This document shows, piece after piece, positions 8,777-18,881 of a stretch of DNA of 64,000 nt; the first letter of the stretch is position 1, and each line of letters starts with the position of its first letter. Origin of the DNA: Spongiibacter marinus (GTDB taxonomy: Bacteria; Pseudomonadota; Gammaproteobacteria; Pseudomonadales; Spongiibacteraceae); the NCBI RefSeq assembly GCF_016906995.1, contig NZ_JAFBBD010000001.1:372001-436000 (forward strand), read 5' to 3'. The notes under the pieces are model-generated. The model worked only from the letters and a program-made list of their open reading frames with translations. It was not told where the DNA came from and did not search any database. Both the position numbers and the translations under genes were made by a program.

Positions 8777-8943
8777 CCGCCGCTCAAGCGCTCACCACCG
8801 CCACCCTGTGCGCCATACTCGGCGCCTGTGGCAGCGGTCAGTACGATCAACAACGAGAGTGGGCCCTGCAAGAGTGCGACAAAATACTCGACCCCGATGA
8901 TCGCCACCACTGCCGGCAAGACACCCCTCACTACCTGCGCTAA
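8773..8943 (+). CDS. Small predicted lipoprotein, unknown function
   Basis: 56 aa from the ATG at 8773, which overlaps the upstream CBS gene stop in an ATGA junction, a sign of translational coupling. The N-terminus is a lipoprotein signal with lipobox LGAC at about residues 16-19. The mature part is only about 38 aa, charged, with two further cysteines (QECDK and HHCRQ) that could pair. The frame also opens further upstream at 8743, but that start would lie deep inside the CBS gene. No family recognised. Confidence 0.6.
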   Translation: MTAAQALTTATLCAILGACGSGQYDQQREWALQECDKILDPDDRHHCRQDTPHYLR

Positions 8944-9125
8944 CGACTTCGCAACCAGACATCGGAGATCATGGTAAGTCGCATCGCCCCAGCTACACTA
9001 GTGCCTATTCATTACCGTTTGATAGTTACAGTCCTCGGCAGCAGCTCTGCACCGAGTCAAACACAAGCTATATAACAACACTGCCGTTCCGCGGTGGACA
9101 CATGCATCTTGATAAGGAGTGCTAC

Positions 9126-10349
9126 GTGAGCGAAACCCAATATGAAATCATCGTCTTTGGCGCCAGCAGTTTCGTTGGTCAGATTATCTGCGAATACTTG
9201 AGCACCTACCAAAGCGAAGACACGCCCTTACGCTGGGCAATGGCGGGGCGGAGCGAGAGTAAACTGCAGGCAACCCGCGATGCGCTGAGCGGCGAGAAGC
9301 CGGACATTATATTGGCAGACTCAAACGACGAGGCATCACTGCGCCAGCTCGTTGAAAAAACCCGTGTTGTTCTCAGCACCGTTGGCCCCTACGCGCTTTA
9401 CGGCGAGCCTCTGGTAAAGGTCTGCGCCGAGACTGGCACCGACTACTGCGACCTGACCGGCGAGGTGCACTGGATTCGTCAAATGGTGGATCGCTACCAA
9501 ACCACCGCCCAACAATCCGGCGCGCGCATCGTACATTGCTGCGGCTTTGACTCCATCCCCTCCGACCTCGGCGTCCTCTTCACGCAGCAGCAATTCGAGC
9601 AACGCCACGGCAAACCGAGCAGCGACATTCGTATGCGCGTGAAAGCTGCCAAGGGTGGCTTGTCTGGCGGCACCTTCGCCAGCTTACTCAACGTAATGAA
9701 AGAAGCCTCCAAGGACCCAGCGCTGCGCAAGCAAATGGCCGACCCCTATCTAATTGCTACCGACGCGTCCTACAGCGCTCGTCAACGCAACCCAGGCCTG
9801 GCCGAACACGACCCCGTTACCGGGCGATGGATGTCACCCTTCATCATGGCGGCAATCAACACCCGCGTGGTTCACCGCAGCAATGCCTTACTGGCCTCCA
9901 AATATGGCGAAAATTTTCGCTATGAAGAAACCATGCTCACGGGCAAGGGGCTGTCCGGCCGCCTCAGCGCCTACGGTATTGGTAGCGGCCTGGCCGCATT
10001 CATGGTTGGCGCAGCGATAAAACCCAGCCGCTGGCTGCTGGAAAAGCTTCTTCCCGCGCCGGGCGAAGGCCCCAGCCCTGAAGACCAACTGAATGGCTTC
10101 TTTGATATGCGCTTCTACGCCCTTGAAGACGGCAGCAGCAAACTGCAGTGCAAGGTGACCGGTGACCGCGACCCCGGCTATGGCTCAACCGCCAAAATGA
10201 TCTCTCAAGCTGCACTGTGTTTGGCGCGCGACATCGATGCCAAGCAATGCGATGGCGGCATCTGGACACCGGCGAGCAGCATGGGCACCACACTGCAGGG
10301 TCGCTTAGAAAGCTACGCTGGATTACGCTTTGATGTTGTGGATGGCTAA
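9126..10349 (+). CDS. Saccharopine dehydrogenase-like / trans-acting enoyl reductase family protein
   Basis: 407 aa from a GTG start. The N-terminal Rossmann fold has the nucleotide-binding IIVFGASSFVGQIICEYL segment, followed by the family stretch STVGPYALYGEPLVKVC and the CCGFDSIPSDLGV motif. The family covers saccharopine dehydrogenase-like NAD(P)-dependent reductases, including mycobacterial trans-acting enoyl reductases and many uncharacterised marine proteins. The GTG at 9126 follows AAGGAG at 9114-9119 with ideal spacing, so it is preferred to the ATG at 9102. It stands between two CBS-domain genes. Substrate unknown. Confidence 0.85.
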   Translation: MSETQYEIIVFGASSFVGQIICEYLSTYQSEDTPLRWAMAGRSESKLQATRDALSGEKPDIILADSNDEASLRQLVEKTRVVLSTVGPYALYGEPLVKVCAETGTDYCDLTGEVHWIRQMVDRYQTTAQQSGARIVHCCGFDSIPSDLGVLFTQQQFEQRHGKPSSDIRMRVKAAKGGLSGGTFASLLNVMKEASKDPALRKQMADPYLIATDASYSARQRNPGLAEHDPVTGRWMSPFIMAAINTRVVHRSNALLASKYGENFRYEETMLTGKGLSGRLSAYGIGSGLAAFMVGAAIKPSRWLLEKLLPAPGEGPSPEDQLNGFFDMRFYALEDGSSKLQCKVTGDRDPGYGSTAKMISQAALCLARDIDAKQCDGGIWTPASSMGTTLQGRLESYAGLRFDVVDG

Positions 10350-10375
10350 CGCCATTCCATACAGGGAGGGCGAAT

Positions 10376-10795
10376 ATGAAACTGCGCGATATTATGGCCT
10401 CACCGGTCGTTACCGTTGAAAGTGACGACCGTTTGAGCACCGTGCGAGAGTTGTTTATGAAGACCCGGTTCCACCACCTGCTGGTGGTGGAGGGCGGAAA
10501 GCTTAGGGGGAGTATTTCTCAACGGGATCTTGCCGCCGCCATCAGTCCAAACATCGGCACCATGGCGGAACTGCCTAAAGACCAGGCAACCCTCAATAAG
10601 CACGCCCACCAGATCATGCGCAGGCAGCTGCTATGCCTGGCACCTGACGACGATGTTCACGCCGCCATTGCCGCCTTTAACCGCAACGATATTGCCTGCA
10701 TCCCCATTGTGGATAGCGCGCAGCTAACCGTCGGCATTGTCAGCTGGAGAGACATATTACGTCGCGCTGAGGAATGCGGCTTTAACGGCGACTAA
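10376..10795 (+). CDS. CBS-domain pair protein
   Basis: 139 aa, again almost wholly two CBS motifs (about 7-55 and 78-130), beginning MKLRDIMASPVVTVES. GGAGG precedes the ATG. It follows the Rossmann-type reductase gene by 26 nt in the same direction, so the two may be one transcript. Related in build to the product of 8363-8776; the two probably sense adenine nucleotides for different partners. No catalytic domain is attached. Ends 12 nt from the convergent SpoIIAA-like gene. Confidence 0.87.
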   Translation: MKLRDIMASPVVTVESDDRLSTVRELFMKTRFHHLLVVEGGKLRGSISQRDLAAAISPNIGTMAELPKDQATLNKHAHQIMRRQLLCLAPDDDVHAAIAAFNRNDIACIPIVDSAQLTVGIVSWRDILRRAEECGFNGD

Positions 10796-10805
10796 TGCGT
10801 CGCCG
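10786..10805. terminator. Hairpin at convergent gene junction
   Basis: CGGCGAC, a 6-nt loop and GTCGCCG form a perfect 7-bp stem straddling the stop of the CBS gene and the 12-nt gap to the convergent gene. There is no T tract on either side, so intrinsic termination is doubtful. Confidence 0.3.
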
Positions 10806-10807
10806 CA

Positions 10808-11194
10808 TCAGCCAGAGAACGCACCGGCATCGCGCTCACTTACCCAGATCAACGCTTCATCACGCTGAATTTCCGTGAAGTGTTCAATCTCTGCATTGGG
10901 CATCCAGTGGGTAATCAGCTGCGCGCCACGGCTGTACCAGCGCGGCTCACCGACCAATGCTGTGCGGGTAATATGTTTGAAAAAGCGCGCGAGCAATCGC
11001 ATTTCTTTTAGCAGGCCACGCAAGGTGAAGCCTTTGAAATGCTCTAACTCGATATAAATGCCGAGGTATTCCTCGTTTTCCAGCTTGTGTTCAACGGCGT
11101 CATAGATTTCCGCCATGTCGTCGTGATTTACCTTGCCAGACACCTTTACCCCAATTACATGGGAAGAAGGTATTGGCAGCAGCTCCAACATCAT
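10808..11194 (-). CDS. SpoIIAA-like (STAS-type) protein
   Basis: About 128 aa. The sequence (MLELLPIPSSHVIGVKVSGK, then the acidic stretch KLENEEYLGIYIELEHFKG) matches the SpoIIAA-like family, small cytoplasmic alpha/beta proteins with an anti-sigma-factor-antagonist fold and no known catalytic role. The frame opens at 11212, but GGAGG sits immediately upstream of the tandem ATGs at 11194 and 11191, so one of these is the start. It is convergent with the CBS-domain gene. Function beyond the fold is not known; the partner is not evident. Confidence 0.8.
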   Translation of the reverse strand: MMLELLPIPSSHVIGVKVSGKVNHDDMAEIYDAVEHKLENEEYLGIYIELEHFKGFTLRGLLKEMRLLARFFKHITRTALVGEPRWYSRGAQLITHWMPNAEIEHFTEIQRDEALIWVSERDAGAFSG

Positions 11195-11294
11195 GTTACC
11201 TCCGCGAACCATTTCAGGCGGCCTAGACCGCTTACATAACAGTATAGATAAGCATTACTGAAATGCGTTCCGCGAAGCGTGGATATTACCAGTC

Positions 11295-11582
11295 TCAGTG
11301 ATCGCGGCGCTCAGGCTTGGCCTTGGGGTCGAGGATAGAAACGACTCTTACTTCATCTTCATGAGCGAGCGGTGCTTCGCCAGCCCGGGGTTGATTAACA
11401 CGGGTCGGCGGCTCGTTGACCGCAACATCATCGTCGCGGATCGACTCTTTAAAACCACAGCGAATACACTCGCGCACTTGCTCAACCTCTGAGACGCGGT
11501 ACATCACGGTTTTATCCATCTCAGCGCACTTGGGGCACACCGCCCCCGCAATAAAACGCCTGGGTTTAAACTCCGTTGCCAT
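11295..11582 (-). CDS. yheV: YheV-like zinc-ribbon protein
   Basis: 95 aa. Two CxxC pairs (CPKC near residues 16-19 and CIRC near 39-42) build a zinc ribbon typical of the YheV/DUF2387 family; the start MATEFKPRRFIAGAVCPKC is characteristic. The C-terminal tail is longer than in E. coli and low in complexity. It overlaps the end of prlC by 17 nt, an arrangement also known in Pseudomonas, suggesting co-expression. Biochemical role unknown. Confidence 0.88.
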   Translation of the reverse strand: MATEFKPRRFIAGAVCPKCAEMDKTVMYRVSEVEQVRECIRCGFKESIRDDDVAVNEPPTRVNQPRAGEAPLAHEDEVRVVSILDPKAKPERRDH

Positions 11583-13620
11583 GCGTGGCCCCTCCTGTAT
11601 TTACCGCGATGCCGCTGTGCCGCAGTAGCGCGTCATTGGCAGGCTCTCGCCCACGAAACTCAGTAAATAGCAGCGCCGCATCACGCGCACCGCCTTGTTC
11701 CAATATCACCTTGCGGAACCGCAAACCGGTATCTCTGTCCATCACGCCGCGCTCTTCAAACAGCGAAAAGGCGTCCGCAGACAACACCTCGGCCCACTTG
11801 TAGCTGTAATAACCCGCGGCGTATCCACCGGCAAAGATATGCGAAAAACTGTTTTGAAAACGGTTAAACGCCGGTGGCCGCAACACGGCAACCTGGTCGC
11901 GCACCTCAGCCATCAGGGCATCGATTTGCGACTCACTGGCAATATCCGCCTGCATATGCAGACAGAAATCAAACAGTGCAAACTCTATCTGTCGCAGCAT
12001 CTGCATACCCGACTGAAAGTTTTTTGCCGCCAGCAGCTTTTGCAGCAAGGCCTCGGGCAGCGGCTCACCGGTTTGGTAGTGACCGGAGATATCGGGAATC
12101 ACGGATTTTTCCCAGCACCAGTTTTCCAAGAACTGACTGGGTAGTTCTACGGCATCCCAAGCCACTCCGTTTATTCCGGATACGGCGAGACAGTCTATCT
12201 GGCTTAACATGTGGTGAAGACCGTGACCAAACTCGTGGAAAAGCGTCGTCACCTCATTGTGGGTCAATAACGAAGGGCGGTCGGCACTCGGCGGCGTAAA
12301 GTTGCACACCAAAAAGGCAACGGGGCGCTGCACGTTGCCATCGCCAAGCATCCGCCGCCCCCGGCAGTCTGCCATCCACGCACCGCCACGCTTATTGGCG
12401 CGGGCGTATAGGTCGAGATAGAACTCCGCAATGGTATCGCCGCCGCGACGCAGCGCGAAACACTGCGCATCGTCGTGCCAGAGTGGTGCCTCTTGCTCGA
12501 CAATATCCAGATCGAACAACTCGCCCGTTACCTTGAATAAGCCTTCGAGCACACGCTCCACCGGGAAATAGGGACGCAGCTCTTCCTGAGACACGGCATA
12601 GCGGGCCTCCCGCAGCTTTTCGCTAAAGTAGGGTACATCCCACGCCTCGAGCTCGTGCTGACCCTGTTCGGCGGCAAAGGCCTGCAATGCTTTCAGCTCC
12701 TGCTCGGCCACGGGTTTACTGGCAGCCGCCAACTCAGACAGAAAATCCAGCACCGCATCACAAGACGGCGCCATTTTGCTCGCCAATGACTTTTCAGCGT
12801 AACTACCAAAACCCAACAGGCGCGCTTGCTCGGCACGCAATTGCAATATCTCCACCATCAGCGGGCCGTTGTCCCACTGGGCGCCGCTGGGTGACTGCGC
12901 AGAAGCGCGGGTCACGTAGGCCTCGTAGAGCTCACGGCGGATCTCCCGATTATCGCAGTACTGCATTACCGGCAAATAACTCGGTATGTCCAAACTCAAG
13001 CGATAACCTTTTTGGCCCGCCGCCGTTGCGGCAGCGGCGAGGTTATCCAGCACCGACTCCGGCACACCGGCGAGCGACTCCGCATCAGCGACAAACTTTT
13101 CCCAACCGTCTGTGGCATCCAGTACATGGTTGGAGTAGGCGGTCGACAGCTCACTGAGTCGCTGCTGTATTTCACTAAAGCGAGTGGCGTCGTCACCATC
13201 CAGAGCAACCCCGGACAGGGTGAAGTCGCGCAGCATATTTTCCACCGCCTTCTGGCGAGCAAATGGTAGCTGCTGAAACTCGTCACTCTCAGACAGCGCT
13301 TTCACGCGCTCATAAAGGGGGCGATTCTGACCCATCTCACTGCTGTAAGCCGTCAACAGCGGCAAGCACTTATTGTAGGCATCGCGCCAGGCATCACCGC
13401 TGATCACCGCATGAAGGTGGCTCAAGGGTGCCCAGAATTGCTCAATGCGATCGTTGATCTCTTCCAGCGGCTGCATTAGCGATTGCCAGCTGGGCGGCGT
13501 ATCGCTGGCTAACAGGCCTGCAACATCGGCGCGGCTGCGATTAAGCAGTTCCTCGCACTGGGCGGGATAATCGGCCGGCCGCAATTGAGAAAATTCTGGA
13601 AGAGATTGCTCTGCATACAT
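11566..13620 (-). CDS. prlC: Oligopeptidase A (M3 family metallopeptidase)
   Basis: 684 aa, full length for PrlC. The zinc site HEFGHGLHH is at about residues 461-469, with the downstream Glu ligand in the following helix, defining an M3 (thimet-like) peptidase. It degrades short peptides in the cytoplasm, including cleaved signal peptides. It is upstream of and overlapping yheV; a gamma-carbonic anhydrase gene lies divergently across a 141-bp gap, as in Pseudomonas. No missing residues. Confidence 0.96.
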   Translation of the reverse strand: MYAEQSLPEFSQLRPADYPAQCEELLNRSRADVAGLLASDTPPSWQSLMQPLEEINDRIEQFWAPLSHLHAVISGDAWRDAYNKCLPLLTAYSSEMGQNRPLYERVKALSESDEFQQLPFARQKAVENMLRDFTLSGVALDGDDATRFSEIQQRLSELSTAYSNHVLDATDGWEKFVADAESLAGVPESVLDNLAAAATAAGQKGYRLSLDIPSYLPVMQYCDNREIRRELYEAYVTRASAQSPSGAQWDNGPLMVEILQLRAEQARLLGFGSYAEKSLASKMAPSCDAVLDFLSELAAASKPVAEQELKALQAFAAEQGQHELEAWDVPYFSEKLREARYAVSQEELRPYFPVERVLEGLFKVTGELFDLDIVEQEAPLWHDDAQCFALRRGGDTIAEFYLDLYARANKRGGAWMADCRGRRMLGDGNVQRPVAFLVCNFTPPSADRPSLLTHNEVTTLFHEFGHGLHHMLSQIDCLAVSGINGVAWDAVELPSQFLENWCWEKSVIPDISGHYQTGEPLPEALLQKLLAAKNFQSGMQMLRQIEFALFDFCLHMQADIASESQIDALMAEVRDQVAVLRPPAFNRFQNSFSHIFAGGYAAGYYSYKWAEVLSADAFSLFEERGVMDRDTGLRFRKVILEQGGARDAALLFTEFRGREPANDALLRHSGIAVNTGGATHGNGV

Positions 13621-13761
13621 GAATAAGCACTCACATGATCAAAAAAAATGAACAGGCCCTAGCTTAACAGATCGCAGGCCCAGGCTGGGCCGGAAAGCAT
13701 GTTCGCCGACCACCTGTCTCGCTACAATAGATCTTTCGTCAGTGCTTTGAGGATCATTGCA

Positions 13762-14340
13762 ATGGGCTATCGCGCCGAGAACTACACCCGCCGCTTTGAG
13801 GGTCATCAACCTCAGTTGGAAGAGGGGGTATTTATCGACCCCAGTGCCGTTGTCATCGGCGATGTCCACATTGGTCGCGACAGTTCCATTTGGCCGCAAA
13901 GCACCGTTCGCGGCGATATGCACAGCATTCATATCGGTGAGCGCTGCAGCATTCAGGACAACAGCGTGTTACACATCACCCATGCTGGCCCCTACAACCC
14001 CGACGGATATCCTCTGCGCATTGGCGACGACGTGACCGTTGCCCACAGCGTGACGCTGCACGGGTGCGAAATTGGCAGTCGAGTATTGATCGGTATGGGA
14101 AGCATCGTCATGGACGGCGCAATTATCGAAGACGATGTCGTGGTAGCGGCCAACAGCCTGGTACCACCTGGTAAGCGGCTTGCCAGTGGTCACCTCTATG
14201 TCGGCAGCCCCGCTAAAGCTGCCCGGCCGCTGAGCGAAAAGGAAATGCGCTATTTCTGCTACAGCTCGGCGAACTACAGCAAGCTAAAAGATCGCCACAT
14301 CGCTGAATTAGAAACTGATAGCGCCGGTGTCGACGAGTAG
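13762..14340 (+). CDS. Gamma-type carbonic anhydrase family protein (YrdA-like)
   Basis: 192 aa from the ATG at 13762. Left-handed parallel beta-helix built from hexapeptide repeats (for example IDPSAVVIGDVHIGRDSSIW, then VRGDMHSIHIGERC). Zinc-ligand histidines are visible in VLHITHAG and VAHSVTLHGC. Family members are trimeric, zinc-binding, and either carbonic anhydrases or of unproven activity. The frame opens at 13699, but GAGG at about 13748 and family alignment favour 13762. Its 3' end overlaps the convergent antiporter gene by 33 nt. Confidence 0.9.
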   Translation: MGYRAENYTRRFEGHQPQLEEGVFIDPSAVVIGDVHIGRDSSIWPQSTVRGDMHSIHIGERCSIQDNSVLHITHAGPYNPDGYPLRIGDDVTVAHSVTLHGCEIGSRVLIGMGSIVMDGAIIEDDVVVAANSLVPPGKRLASGHLYVGSPAKAARPLSEKEMRYFCYSSANYSKLKDRHIAELETDSAGVDE

Positions 14341-15282
14341 ATAAGTCAGATAGCCAAGGTATACCGTCAACAGCAATCCGCCCTCATAGCGGCGGATTTC
14401 CGGGGCCCGACGCGGACCGAAGGCAACGAGGTAGAAGCCCGCTGTTAGCATCAACATCAGCGGGTAATCGCGGTCGACGATCGCCATATCAATAGCGCCA
14501 GGCGCGATCACGCCGGGCAGCGCCATCACCCCCAGCAAGTTAAATAGGTTTGAGCCGATCACATTGCCAATGGCAATGTCGTGCTCGCCCTTGCGCGCCG
14601 CGGCGACCGACGCCGCCAACTCGGGCAAACTGGTACCAATGGCCACCACCGTTAGGCCGATCACCAAATCGCTAACACCGAATATCTGCGCCAACTCCAC
14701 CGCTGACCACACCAGCATGCGCGCCGATGCCATCAGTAAAATCAGGCCGACTAACAGCCAGCCCAGGGCAACGGGCAGCGACATATCCTTGGGAATTTCT
14801 TCGGCGTACTCGGCCTCCAAGGCATCGCCGCGGCTGTGCTTGGCTTCCCACAGTTGCCGCAACACTACCGCTAAAAACCCGCCCAGTAGTATGCAGCCAT
14901 CAGTAAAACCAAGCTCGCCATCGCGCAGCAAAAAATAGCCGCCCAGCATCACCAGCAGCAGCAGGGGAATTTCTCGGGTTATCAACTTGCTTTGCACGCG
15001 CAGCGGGATGTACAGCGCCGTCAGGCCGAGAATCAGCGCAATATTTGTGATATTCGATCCCAGCGCGTTCCCTACCGACAGCCCCGACTGACCGTCGGCG
15101 GCGGCCATTGCCGAGACCAGCATTTCCGGTGCAGAGGTACCAATCCCCACCACCAAAATACCTACCACCAGGGTCGACACACCCAAAATCGACGCCGTCG
15201 CCGACGCGCCGATAACAAACCTGTCGGCACTCCACACCAGAATAACCAAACCAAGAATGAGGGTTGTCAGGATCAACAGCAT
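14308..15282 (-). CDS. Calcium/sodium antiporter (CaCA family, YrbG-like)
   Basis: 324 aa with about ten membrane helices in two inverted halves. Each half carries the alpha-repeat: GIGTSAPEML in the first and AIGTSLPELAASVAA in the second, whose acidic residues bind the transported ions. YrbG-like proteins exchange Ca2+ for Na+ or H+ across the inner membrane. It is followed 3' by overlap with the convergent carbonic-anhydrase gene and lies 25 nt downstream of aroE's end on the opposite side, so it is not clearly in an operon. Ion specificity is inferred. Confidence 0.93.
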   Translation of the reverse strand: MLLILTTLILGLVILVWSADRFVIGASATASILGVSTLVVGILVVGIGTSAPEMLVSAMAAADGQSGLSVGNALGSNITNIALILGLTALYIPLRVQSKLITREIPLLLLVMLGGYFLLRDGELGFTDGCILLGGFLAVVLRQLWEAKHSRGDALEAEYAEEIPKDMSLPVALGWLLVGLILLMASARMLVWSAVELAQIFGVSDLVIGLTVVAIGTSLPELAASVAAARKGEHDIAIGNVIGSNLFNLLGVMALPGVIAPGAIDMAIVDRDYPLMLMLTAGFYLVAFGPRRAPEIRRYEGGLLLTVYLGYLTYLLVDTGAISF

Positions 15283-15307
15283 ACAACAAGGGCCCGCAAA
15301 GCGATTT

Positions 15308-16143
15308 TCAGTGAGAAAGGGATTGGCGAATCAACTCAATGACTGGCCGTGTATCAGGGCGAACGCCTCGCCAAATGCAGAACGACTCCGCGGCCTGCTC
15401 AACCAACATGCCCAGCCCGTCTGATACTGCCCAGGCAGCTTCAGCCGCCGCCCAGCGCATAAACGGGGTGGGCTCAGCGCCGTACATCATATCGTAGGCA
15501 CTGCCTTCATTGCTGAGTATGTGGGAGGGCAGCGGCGGCAAATCGCCACTCAAACTGGCGCTGGTACCATTGATAATTAAATCGAACTGGCGGCCCGGCA
15601 AGGCCTCGAAAGGTTGCCCACTCACAGGCCCCAGTTCAGCAAACAACTCGGCCAGGGCCTCGGCTTTTTCCAGGGTGCGGTTCGCAACCACCAATTCCTC
15701 GGGACGCTGTTTTAACAGCGGGCCGAGTATTCCCCGCACAGCACCGCCGGCGCCGAGCACCAAAATTCGCTTACCTGCCACTGGCCAGCCGAGGTTGTCG
15801 TTGATATCCCGCACCATACCCACGCCGTCGGTATTGTCGCCATAGATACGGCCGTCCTCGCCACGCGCCAGCGTATTCACTGCCCCTGCGCGGCGCGCAC
15901 GACCACTGAGTTCGTCGGCAAATTCGAAGGCATCCAGCTTGAAGGGCACGGTGATATTTAGCCCGCGGCCACCATTGCGAAAGAACTCCGACGCCACTTC
16001 AGCGAAACGCCCCAGCTCAACCTTATGCGCCCGATAATGCAGTGCCTGCCCGGTTTGCTCGGCAAACGCCGCGTGAATTTGCGGGGAGCGACTGTGTTTT
16101 ATGGGGTTACCAAATACGGCGTATTGATCCACTGCATCCATCA

Positions 16144-16144
<1 letters not shown>
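15308..16144 (-). CDS. aroE: Shikimate dehydrogenase (NADP+)
   Basis: 278 aa. Converts 3-dehydroshikimate to shikimate in aromatic amino-acid synthesis. Substrate-binding NPIKHSRSPQIH is near residue 13, the NADP Rossmann motif VLGAGGAVRGI is central, and LIINGTSASL follows. The start is the ATG at 16144, whose A overlaps the hemF stop (TAATG); a second ATG follows directly. The longer frame to 16234 lies inside hemF and is not used. Tight overlap suggests translational coupling with hemF. Confidence 0.96.
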
Positions 16145-17052
<908 letters not shown>

Positions 17053-17619
17053 CTAGGCTGAACGCAGCGTGTCGCCGCTAAGCGCATCGCGAATACAGCT
17101 GGGTTGACGGCGGCCACCGAGGCGACCGGGCAAATAGTAGTTTACGGCGCCGACAAAATACCGCTCGGCCTGTTGTTGGCTACGCGCGGGCTCCAGTGAT
17201 GCCGGGTTAGCAGAGGTAGACACCAAACATCCACCCACGGCCTTGCATAGGGCAGCGGTGAGGGGGTGGTCAGTCACTCTTACCGCGACGCTGCTATAGC
17301 GCCCCCTCACCCAACTGGGAGCAAAGCCTTCATCGGGAATCACCCAAGTATAGGGGCCGGGCCAGCTCTCTAATACGGCTTCGCGCCGCGAGTCAGGCAG
17401 CGGCGCCAACAATGTCTGAAGGCGATCGACGCTATCGGTAACCAGCAATAGACCTTTTTCGGGGTCGCGCCGCTTTAAGGTGCAAATCCGCGCCACCGCG
17501 GCGGCATCCTCTGGCACACACGCCAGCCCCCAGACAGCTTCGGTGGGGTGACAAACGATACCACCAGCACGCAGTAGGTCGGCAGCATAGCGCAATCGAT
17601 AACGGGATAGTTCTGTCAT
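17053..17619 (-). CDS. tsaC: Threonylcarbamoyl-AMP synthase (YrdC/TsaC)
   Basis: 188 aa from the ATG at 17619; the frame opens three codons earlier with TTG. YrdC-domain enzyme that forms threonylcarbamoyl-AMP from threonine, bicarbonate and ATP for the t6A37 modification of ANN-decoding tRNAs. HPTEAVWGLAC, LKRRDPEKGLLLV and the STSANPAS motif are present. The short form (no Sua5 C-terminal domain) matches E. coli TsaC. It lies downstream of dprA on the same strand, as in E. coli and Pseudomonas. Confidence 0.95.
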   Translation of the reverse strand: MTELSRYRLRYAADLLRAGGIVCHPTEAVWGLACVPEDAAAVARICTLKRRDPEKGLLLVTDSVDRLQTLLAPLPDSRREAVLESWPGPYTWVIPDEGFAPSWVRGRYSSVAVRVTDHPLTAALCKAVGGCLVSTSANPASLEPARSQQQAERYFVGAVNYYLPGRLGGRRQPSCIRDALSGDTLRSA

Positions 17620-17712
17620 GATAAGCAAGACCCTGCACAGGCAAAGGCCAGCAGTGGGGCGCCGGCAGCGGAAGACGCGGCAAAAGTACCCAAAGGCGAA
17701 CGGCTTTGCAAC

Positions 17713-18825
17713 TTAGCGGCAGCGTTGCCAACCACCACTACACTGCTCAACCCAACCCGCCAGCTCTAATTCGCCCAGCGCGCTGAGCAACTCCGTTACC
17801 GGCAGGGTACTGCGCGCGGCCAGCTGATCGAGTGTAAGCGGCGCAAATTCCAACAGCGCCAGCAACGCAGGCGGCTCAGCCTCAGGGCTCTCCAGTACGG
17901 CACCCGCGAGCCCCGGCGGTAAGCAGGGGAGTTCTTCGACAATGTCCTCTAAGGTCTCGACCAACTTCGCCCCTTGGCGAATCAAGGCATTGCAGCCGCG
18001 ACTGGCCGGACTATGTATCGAGCCAGGCAGGGCAAATACCTCGCGGTTCTGCTCTAAGGCCTGGCGCGCAGTGATTAGCGAACCGCTTTTGATTGCCGCT
18101 TCAATGACCAAAACCCCGAGGCTCATCCCACTGATAATGCGATTTCGACGGGGGAATTGATGGGGCAGGGGCGGGCTGCCCAGAGGGTACTCGGAAAGCA
18201 CAAGCCCGCCCTCAACCATCGCGTCATAGAGCGCCTTGTTGCGTCGCGGATAGCAGATGTCCACTCCGCAACCCAACACCGCTACAGACGCCGCGGCTTC
18301 CTGCATGGCGCCGGCGTGGGCCGCGCCATCGACCCCCATTGCCATACCGCTAACCACCGTAATGCCGTGCGCAGACAAGGCCTGGGCAAAGGCATGCGCA
18401 TCTTGCTCGCCACGGCGACTGGGGCGACGACTCCCCACCACCGCAATCATAATGCTCTGCAGCAACTCTCGCCGCCCCCTCATAAATACGATTGGTGGTG
18501 GGTCGACAATCTCGCTTAGAAGCAAGGGGTAGTCTTCATCGGTCAGGCAAACCAACTCGCAATGAGCGTGCTGCTCCGCCAGTGCGGCGAGGGCGTTGCT
18601 ATCGCTTAGTACCCCGGCGATACGGTCACCCATCGGCGCGCTCAGCAGCTGTTCACTGCGGGCCTCTTCGCCGTAGCGCTGCACGACAAACTGCTGAACC
18701 TCATCGGCAGAAATTTCCGCCAAGCGACGAGGTTGTCCTGCCAGGCTCATTAAGGCGCGCAGTTGCGCAGGGGGGATAGTCAACTGCTGCTGAATCAGCA
18801 GCCAAAGAAGGGCATCTGCGTCCAT
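17713..18825 (-). CDS. dprA: DNA-processing protein DprA (Smf)
   Basis: 370 aa from the ATG at 18825, which has AAGGA 8 nt upstream; the frame also extends to an unlikely TTG at 18846. DprA binds incoming single-stranded DNA and loads RecA during natural transformation. The Rossmann-like core shows SGMAMGVDGAAHAGAM, GVDICYPRRNKALYDAM and GSLITARQALEQNREVFALP. A C-terminal winged-helix domain (about 300-370) is kept. It lies between the LysM gene and tsaC. Presence alone does not prove competence, as most bacteria carry it. Confidence 0.95.
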   Translation of the reverse strand: MDADALLWLLIQQQLTIPPAQLRALMSLAGQPRRLAEISADEVQQFVVQRYGEEARSEQLLSAPMGDRIAGVLSDSNALAALAEQHAHCELVCLTDEDYPLLLSEIVDPPPIVFMRGRRELLQSIMIAVVGSRRPSRRGEQDAHAFAQALSAHGITVVSGMAMGVDGAAHAGAMQEAAASVAVLGCGVDICYPRRNKALYDAMVEGGLVLSEYPLGSPPLPHQFPRRNRIISGMSLGVLVIEAAIKSGSLITARQALEQNREVFALPGSIHSPASRGCNALIRQGAKLVETLEDIVEELPCLPPGLAGAVLESPEAEPPALLALLEFAPLTLDQLAARSTLPVTELLSALGELELAGWVEQCSGGWQRCR

Positions 18826-18881
18826 GGTCTGCATCCTTGCCGACAATGGCCCGCGCAGCGCAAGGCTACGCGGGGGAGTAG

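Noticed and set aside
13699-13761. Longer N-terminus for the carbonic-anhydrase-like protein
   Set aside because: The extra 21 residues have no family match and the ribosome site fits the ATG at 13762.
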